DNA of 64,000 nucleotides from Hyphomonas sediminis (GTDB lineage: Bacteria; Pseudomonadota; Alphaproteobacteria; Caulobacterales; Hyphomonadaceae). The stretch is from positions 2,542,001 through 2,606,000 of the forward strand of contig NZ_JAIEZP010000001.1 of the NCBI RefSeq assembly GCF_019679475.1, written 5' to 3'. The first letter of the stretch is position 1, and every line of letters begins with the position of its first letter. A program made the position numbers and the translations under genes. Shown in pieces: positions 57,344-64,000 of the stretch. Below the pieces are notes generated by a model. It searched no databases and had not been told where the DNA came from. It saw only the letters and a program-made list of their open reading frames with translations.

Positions 57344-57807
57344 AACGGCGTGCCATCCTTACGCGTGTAATTCGGAGAAGCGTCGGAGTATCGGCTCGGG
57401 TGCAGATGCATGTCGATGTCGGAGTATCCGCACGCGTCCTTGTCATCCCGCGATCCGGCGATGAGCAGCTTTGCCGGGGCATCACTTTCATTGATGAAGT
57501 GGTGCCCGTTCCGGCTGCCCGCAGGAAATCCCGCACAATCGCCCGCCCGCATAAGCTCGCGCCCTTCATCGGTGACCATAACGACCTCACCTTCGAGCAC
57601 CCAGACGAACTCGTCCTCATGCGTGTGCCAATGGCGCTGTGAAGACCATACGCCAGGGTCCAGCGTGAGTAGATTTACACCAAATTGAGTAAGCCCTGCG
57701 GCATTACCCAAGGCGCGCCAATGGCGGTCCCTGCAAGGTTCTCCATAGGGGGCAGGATAACGCGTGCCTTTGCCTTCGGGGACCGTCGAGATGTCGATTT
57801 TCGGCAT
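57340..57807 (-). CDS. Cupin-domain protein
   Basis: A 155-residue single-domain cupin. WHTHEDEFVWVLEGEVVMV is cupin motif 1 with metal ligands His/His/Glu; motif 2 is GDCAGFPAGSRNGHHF. Such proteins are often annotated as sugar or dioxygenase-like binders; the ligand is unknown. It starts 11 bp after the CoA-transferase stop and forms an operon with it. Confidence 0.88.
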   Translation of the reverse strand: MPKIDISTVPEGKGTRYPAPYGEPCRDRHWRALGNAAGLTQFGVNLLTLDPGVWSSQRHWHTHEDEFVWVLEGEVVMVTDEGRELMRAGDCAGFPAGSRNGHHFINESDAPAKLLIAGSRDDKDACGYSDIDMHLHPSRYSDASPNYTRKDGTPF

Positions 57808-57818
57808 GGCTTGCCCTC

Positions 57819-59021
57819 CTAAACGATGCCACTCGCGCGAAGCTTGGCAATTTGGTCCGGCGTCAAATCCAGCAGCTCCGTGAGCACCTCTTCAGTGTGC
57901 TGACCGATCTCCTCCGGCCCCGCCCAGCGAACACGCCCCGGCGTCGCGGAAAGCTTCGGAAACACATTCTGTTGGCGAATGCCAGGCCACTTCTCGCTCG
58001 GCACTTCAGTAAGCGAATCCCTCGCCGCATAGTGTGGATCAGACAGCATATCGGCTGCGCGATAGACCTTCCCGACCGGCACACCGTTTTCGATCATGAT
58101 GCGCTCGATTTCGTCGATCGTGTAGGCGCTCGCCCATTTCTGGATCAGATCGTCAAGCTGCGCCTGATTTTTCCCGCGCGCGACATGTGTCTTGTAATCG
58201 GGATGATCCTTCAGGTCTGGCTGGCCAATCGCAGCACAGAGCCGGGCAAACACCGTATCCTGATTGGCGGCAATGATGACCATGCCGTCGCTGCCTTCAT
58301 AGATGTTCGACGGCGCGATATTTGGAAGGATCGAGCCGGAGCGCTCTCTTGTGTAGCCTTCAAACTGATACTCGGGGACGAGCGCCTCCATTACCCCGAG
58401 TACGGACTCATAGATGGTCGCATCAATCATCTGGCCTTCACCCGTTTTCTCGCGGTGATGCAACGCCGCCAGCGCGCCAACGGCCGCGAAGATGCCCGCC
58501 AGGCTGTCACCCAGTGAGATGCCCGCGCGTGAGGGGCGCCGGTCCGCCTCGCCCATGACATACCGCAGGCCGCCCAATGCTTCACCTACAGAAGCGTATC
58601 CAGCGCGCGATGCGTAAGGCCCGGTCTGGCCATAGCCCGACACTCGGATCATGATCAGCCGCGGATTGATCTTGCGCAGCTCGTCATATCCGAGGCCCCA
58701 TTTTTCGAGCGTTCCCGGCCTGAAATTCTCAAGCAGGAAATCGGCCTGCGCGACGAGTTGTTTCAGAATTTCCTGACCTTGTTTCTCGCGCAGATTTGCG
58801 GTCACACAGCGCTTGCCGCGCGCGACGACGGACCACCACAAGGGAAAGCCCTCCCGCCCCCAATCGCGGAGTGGATCGCCCTGGCCGGGCGGCTCGACCT
58901 TGATTACGTCGGCGCCCATATCGGCAAAGATCTGACCACAGAACGGGCCGGCAATCAGCTGCCCAAGTTCAATGACGCGTAGATCGGTCAGCGGACCGGT
59001 GCGCGGAAGCGGCGATGACAT
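57819..59021 (-). CDS. CaiB/BaiF family CoA transferase
   Basis: A 400-residue family III CoA transferase. LRVIELGQLIAGPFCGQIFADMGADVIKVE is the family start; the catalytic Asp is in GQMIDATIYESVLG, and NLREKQGQEILKQLV and GYASVGEALGG are typical. It moves CoA between carboxylic acids, possibly for degradation of a fatty or aromatic acid together with the cupin and SDR neighbours (inference). Confidence 0.93.
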   Translation of the reverse strand: MSSPLPRTGPLTDLRVIELGQLIAGPFCGQIFADMGADVIKVEPPGQGDPLRDWGREGFPLWWSVVARGKRCVTANLREKQGQEILKQLVAQADFLLENFRPGTLEKWGLGYDELRKINPRLIMIRVSGYGQTGPYASRAGYASVGEALGGLRYVMGEADRRPSRAGISLGDSLAGIFAAVGALAALHHREKTGEGQMIDATIYESVLGVMEALVPEYQFEGYTRERSGSILPNIAPSNIYEGSDGMVIIAANQDTVFARLCAAIGQPDLKDHPDYKTHVARGKNQAQLDDLIQKWASAYTIDEIERIMIENGVPVGKVYRAADMLSDPHYAARDSLTEVPSEKWPGIRQQNVFPKLSATPGRVRWAGPEEIGQHTEEVLTELLDLTPDQIAKLRASGIV

Positions 59022-59100
59022 GGATTTCCTCCGGAATGCGCCTCTGTTCCCAATCAGGAAAACAGCCTGGCAGCAAGCCGGAGATCAGGTAGACCTTGCG

Positions 59101-59988
59101 TCAGCGAACCCCGATGCGGCGGCGGGCGGGCTCACCGGACCCATCATTTGCGGGAGGCGGCGGAACCGGCTTCTCATTCAGCACCTTCCCGCGGCTGCCA
59201 ATCCGGCGACGGATTGGAAGTGTCGTCACGACGGGCGGAACCACGCCTTCAGGCACTTCTCGGCAGATGACCTGATTGCGGCCTGATCGCTTCACTTCAT
59301 ACAGCGCGCCATCCGCACATTCGATGGCGGCGTCCAGCGACGTTTCCGGGCTCATCATGCAGAAGCCGAAGCTTGCAGTTACGGAAACATCCTTGTCATT
59401 GACGTCAATGGCGGTGTCTTCAATCCGCCGGCGTAACCGCTCGCAAACCGAAGCCGCCTGCTCCTCGGAAACGCCACTCAGCAGCACCACGAATTCTTCG
59501 CCACCCCAGCGGCCAAGGCGATCAAACGGGCCGCGCAGCTCCGAATGGGCGATTGCTGCGATTTCACGAAGCACAAGATCTCCACCGGCGTGCCCATAGA
59601 GATCATTCACTTCCTTGAAGTGATCGAGGTCTATCAACACGACAGCGGCGCTCTGCTTTGTGCGGCGCATACGGGCGCGCTCTTCCTCGGCGGCGTGAAT
59701 GAAAAAGCGCCGATTCAGCAAGCCCGTCAGCGCATCCGTCCAAGCCATCTCTTCGAGCCGGCGCTGATAGGAGCGCATGTGAAAGTCATGCAGCGACGCA
59801 ATGATAGCCGTTGGCACCGCCACGCAGCCCGACACAAACAGGTTTAACCGGACATAGGACCCGATATCTGTCGGCAGGCCGAGCTTGAAGAAAAACAGCG
59901 AGACCGTAAACGACAGCGAAAGCGCCGTGCACGCGACAAGCATGAAAAAGTTCAGCGCGCTCCAGATCTCACTGCGTGCAGTCGTCAT
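59101..59988 (-). CDS. Membrane diguanylate cyclase (GGEEF)
   Basis: A 295-residue protein with two N-terminal membrane helices (ALNFFMLVACTALSLSFTVSLFFF; LFVSGCVAVPTAIIASL) and a GGDEF domain: DALTGLLNRRFF, DLDHFKEVND and GRWGGEEFVVLLSG. GGEEF is an active signature for c-di-GMP synthesis. The usual RxxD inhibitory site upstream of GGEEF is not present in register (RGPFD), so product inhibition may be absent. A Pro/Arg-rich tail of 45 residues follows the domain. Confidence 0.93.
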   Translation of the reverse strand: MTTARSEIWSALNFFMLVACTALSLSFTVSLFFFKLGLPTDIGSYVRLNLFVSGCVAVPTAIIASLHDFHMRSYQRRLEEMAWTDALTGLLNRRFFIHAAEEERARMRRTKQSAAVVLIDLDHFKEVNDLYGHAGGDLVLREIAAIAHSELRGPFDRLGRWGGEEFVVLLSGVSEEQAASVCERLRRRIEDTAIDVNDKDVSVTASFGFCMMSPETSLDAAIECADGALYEVKRSGRNQVICREVPEGVVPPVVTTLPIRRRIGSRGKVLNEKPVPPPPANDGSGEPARRRIGVR

Positions 59989-60412
59989 TTGCCCGGCTCC
60001 TCCTGGCGGCTGATCGCATGTGTTTAACTCAGGAGTTTTGATTTCCGCCTTGCGCGTGCGTTTCAGTTATCGATTGCAATGCAAGGCTGCGTTTACCAAA
60101 ACCGCCTCAATGCGGTTCTGTCCTGCCACCTGAAGATCGCCTTCCGCCAAGCCTCGGCCGTCAAAAGAAAGATAGAATCCGAACGATCGCCCGCCACGCT
60201 CAACCTAACGGTGCTGGCAGCATCACACCTCCCTCACCTCCCGCAACCCCGCCGCCGAGCGTTCAGGCAAACGCCAAATATGGCGGCAGCAACAGTCAAA
60301 AAATTCCAAGCCCGGATATTTCTTTCCCAAGGGAATTCAATGTACTGCGGTCGAATTTGACAGTCTTACGCTCTCCATGACGCCACTTCAAAAAACGTTC
60401 ACCGTGTCCCCG
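59989..60412. other. Intergenic segment upstream of groESL regulators
   Basis: Between the cyclase start and the groES promoter. A 93-codon plus-strand frame (60079-60360) is present but has no family features. The cyclase promoter presumably lies at the left edge. Confidence 0.4.
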
Positions 60413-60440
60413 TTGACGCCGCAGGGACTATTCCCTATCT
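60413..60440 (+). promoter_or_regulatory. groES: Heat-shock-type promoter of groESL
   Basis: TTGACG (60413-60418) and CCTATCT (60434-60440) with about 15-16 bases between. CCTATCT fits the alphaproteobacterial RpoH -10 (CYTATNT). It is 12 bases before CIRCE, giving dual RpoH/HrcA control as known for Caulobacter groESL. Confidence 0.6.
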
Positions 60441-60451
60441 CCGGCACGTCG

Positions 60452-60478
60452 TTAGCAGTCGGCTCGGGTGAGTGCTAA
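60452..60478. promoter_or_regulatory. groES: CIRCE element (HrcA operator)
   Basis: TTAGCAGTC (60452-60460), 9-base spacer, GAGTGCTAA (60470-60478): the CIRCE consensus with one mismatch in the left arm. It lies 84 bases before groES and is bound by the repressor HrcA. Confidence 0.93.
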
Positions 60479-60562
60479 CTGATGCGCGCTTCATGCGGCG
60501 CGACGGCCCGTCCGTCACTTTATCCAGTCCCGAGGAAGCTTTTGATCCAAGAGGCAGTGAAC

Positions 60563-60853
60563 ATGAAACTTCGTCCCCTGCATGACCGCGTTGTCGTGCG
60601 CCGCATCAAGGAAGAAGAGAAAACCAAGGGCGGGATCATCATCCCCGACAACGCCAAGGAAAAGCCGCAGGAAGGCATCGTTGTCGCTGTTGGCAACGGC
60701 GCTATCGGCGATGATAACGAGCGCGTTCCGCTCGACGTCAAAAAAGGCGACCGCGTTCTGTTCGGCAAATGGTCCGGCACCGAAGTGAAGATCGACGGTG
60801 AAGACCTGCTGATCATGAAAGAAAGCGACATCATGGGCGTTCTGGACAAGTAA
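60563..60853 (+). CDS. groS: Co-chaperonin GroES
   Basis: The 96-residue cap of Gro[30 protein letters not shown] is the conserved start, with the mobile loop, and [24 protein letters not shown] the end. ATG 60563 is fixed by the conserved N-terminus. The long leader contains CIRCE. Confidence 0.97.
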   Translation: MKLRPLHDRVVVRRIKEEEKTKGGIIIPDNAKEKPQEGIVVAVGNGAIGDDNERVPLDVKKGDRVLFGKWSGTEVKIDGEDLLIMKESDIMGVLDK

Positions 60854-60875
60854 GTCCGCCGCTCTCGCTCTCTGA

Positions 60876-62549
<1,674 letters not shown>

Positions 62550-62579
62550 GTCCGGCCCAACCATCACCTGCATGACCAG

Positions 62580-62609
62580 ACAGCCCTCCGGATCGCTCCG
62601 GAGGGCTGT
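62580..62609 (+). terminator. Terminator of groESL
   Basis: Thirteen-base arms ACAGCCCTCCGGA (62580-62592) and TCCGGAGGGCTGT (62597-62609) with loop TCGC, then TTACTTT. Strong intrinsic terminator. Confidence 0.88.
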
Positions 62610-62684
62610 TTACTTTGGGTCACGATTGCAGCCGTGCCCACACCTACGTAGCATCGCGAAAAAGAATGCTGCGGAGGAAAACGG

Positions 62685-64000
62685 ATGGACTGGAATTTCG
62701 GCGACATGCTCGATGCCGTTGGCGCGGCGCTCGGCCCTGAGGATCTCGCGCTGGCGCATGGTGACCGGCGTATCTACTGGCCTGAATTCACGGCGCGCTC
62801 GAACAGGCTTGCCAGGGCGCTGCTCAGCCTGGGCGCGGTACGTGGCGACAAGGCCGGCTTCTACATGCGCAACCAGCCCGAATACATGGAAGCAATGGCG
62901 GCCACCTTCAAAGCCAGCCTGTCGCCCGTGAACGTCAATTACCGCTATCTGGATGACGAACTCGTCTACATCATAGACAACTCGGACTCGACAGTGGTGT
63001 TCTTCGATGCCGAGTTCCTCGCCGAAGTCGAACGTGTGCGCACGCGCCTTCCGCGTGTCATCGCCTGGGTTCAGATCGGCGGCGACAAGGTTGCCCCCTT
63101 CGCACACGGATACGAAGCGTTGGCGACCGAAGGCGACCCATCCCCTCTCAAAGGGGAGCGCAGCGGCGACGACATTTTCCTGCTCTACACGGGCGGCACG
63201 ACAGGCCTGCCGAAGGGCGTGATGTGGACCCACAACATCTGGCGGGAAGCCAGCATGGAAGGCATCCGCAAGATGGGCGGCCCGGTCCCTGAAACGATGG
63301 ATGAGCACGTTCAGGGCGCGCTTGCCCTCGGCCGCTTCTCCCGCCAGCTACCCGCCTGCCCGCTAATGCACGGCACAGGTTGGTTCACTGCCATGGGCTC
63401 CATGTTGAATGGCGGCGCTGTCGTCACGCTGTCAGAGAAGACGAAGTTCATCCCGGAGAACCTCTGGGACACCGTTCACGCAAATGGCGTCACGTCGATG
63501 GCCATCGTCGGCGACGCCTTCGCCAAACCGATGCTGCAATCCCTCAACGACAACCCCGGCCGATGGAACCTGTCGAGTGTGCTGGCGATTGTCTCATCTG
63601 GCGTAATGTGGAGCGCCGAGGTGAAGCAGGGTCTTCTGAAGCACATGCCTCAAGCGGCCCTGAATGACAGCTTTGGGGCATCCGAAGCGGTCGGCTTTGG
63701 CAGCTCGGTCACAACGGCAGAAGGCGGTGCACAGACTTCCAAATTCGAGATCGGACCAAGCTGCAAGGTGTTCACGGAGGATGACCGCGAAGTCGCCCCC
63801 GGAAGCGGTGAGCCTGGCTTTATCGCCCGCGGCGGGGCCGTGCCGCTCGGCTATTACAAGGACCCCGAAAAGACCGCCAAAACCTACAAGACCATCAACG
63901 GCATGCGCTACGCCATCCCCGGAGACTGGTGCACGGTCGAGAAGGACGGAACGATCACGCTGCTGGGGCGCGGGTCCAATTGCATCAACACGGCAGGCGA
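62685..64000 (+). CDS. Acyl-CoA synthetase (AMP-forming), 3' truncated by window
   Basis: The first 438 residues of an ANL-superfamily ligase; the end is outside the window. The AMP/P-loop motif FLLYTGGTTGLPKGVMWTH, the later DSFGASEAVGFGSS and the hinge-side GEPGFIARGGAVPLGYYKD/PGDWCTVEKDG are present. GGAGG lies 10 bases before ATG 62685. The protein resembles long-chain or steroid-side-chain acyl-CoA synthetases (FadD3/FadD19-like), but the substrate is not fixed by the visible sequence. Confidence 0.93.
   Translation, partial: MDWNFGDMLDAVGAALGPEDLALAHGDRRIYWPEFTARSNRLARALLSLGAVRGDKAGFYMRNQPEYMEAMAATFKASLSPVNVNYRYLDDELVYIIDNSDSTVVFFDAEFLAEVERVRTRLPRVIAWVQIGGDKVAPFAHGYEALATEGDPSPLKGERSGDDIFLLYTGGTTGLPKGVMWTHNIWREASMEGIRKMGGPVPETMDEHVQGALALGRFSRQLPACPLMHGTGWFTAMGSMLNGGAVVTLSEKTKFIPENLWDTVHANGVTSMAIVGDAFAKPMLQSLNDNPGRWNLSSVLAIVSSGVMWSAEVKQGLLKHMPQAALNDSFGASEAVGFGSSVTTAEGGAQTSKFEIGPSCKVFTEDDREVAPGSGEPGFIARGGAVPLGYYKDPEKTAKTYKTINGMRYAIPGDWCTVEKDGTITLLGRGSNCINTAG

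Noticed and set aside
60079..60360. 93-codon frame upstream of groES
   Set aside because: No family features, no clear ribosome site, composition not coding-like.

Overview
The window is a gene-dense, high-GC alphaproteobacterial chromosome segment. The evidence is the gene content and order: an atpI-atpB-atpE-atpF'-atpF cluster with a duplicated b subunit, the tatA-tatB-tatC ... serS-surE-pcm-yajC-secD-secF block, CIRCE plus an RpoH-type promoter before groESL, and a PurL/PurQ-type FGAM synthase. A dimorphic, Hyphomonas/Caulobacter-like lineage (Hyphomonadaceae) would fit, but that is inference from protein flavour and was not tested. No tRNA, rRNA or CRISPR array was seen.

Layout. 0-2 kb: an unrecognised partial gene, a TIGR04283-type glycosyltransferase and a family-4 uracil-DNA glycosylase, all on the minus strand. 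2-16 kb: mostly plus-strand housekeeping genes (ETF-QO, TPR lipoprotein, PBP1A, prfB with its programmed +1 frameshift, a cold-shock/DUF1294 fusion, a DciA-like protein, a DsbA-like lipoprotein, SMC), with mutY on the minus strand. 16.3-19 kb: ATP synthase Fo operon closed by a clear terminator. 19-23.8 kb: a TIR-like membrane protein, ychF, then an AT-richer two-gene cassette (four-helix membrane protein plus anchored VWA-like protein) preceded by a 15-bp perfect hairpin at its ribosome-binding site. 23.8-32.5 kb: the minus-strand Sec/Tat export block with pcm, surE, serS and a NYN-domain protein. 32.6-45 kb: DNA repair (xth), purine metabolism (purQ, adenine deaminase, purL), a D-amino-acid-oxidase-like flavoprotein whose segments appear circularly permuted, a TPR-sulfotransferase, an outer-membrane barrel and an M28 peptidase.

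45-51 kb is the main accessory region. It lies between bolA and grxD, genes that are usually neighbours in this class. It holds an ACE-like M2 lipoprotein peptidase, an orphan membrane-anchored protein, two nested palindromic repeats, and a segment bounded by a 25-bp inverted repeat (24/25 matches, 48178-48202 and 50540-50564). Inside that segment are a small conserved protein, a Panacea (DUF4065) antitoxin with a one-base-overlapping partner that is a candidate new toxin, and a membrane protein.

51-64 kb returns to core genes: rimO followed by a decayed glxA/araC-type regulator, a DUF2807 surface protein with a palindromic promoter, ppk2, rpsD, an SDR/cupin/CoA-transferase group, a GGDEF cyclase, groESL and a truncated acyl-CoA synthetase.

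Most promising second looks: the Panacea pair and its flanking repeats, the membrane/VWA cassette, the permuted D-amino-acid oxidase, and the TIR-like protein that lacks the usual catalytic Glu.
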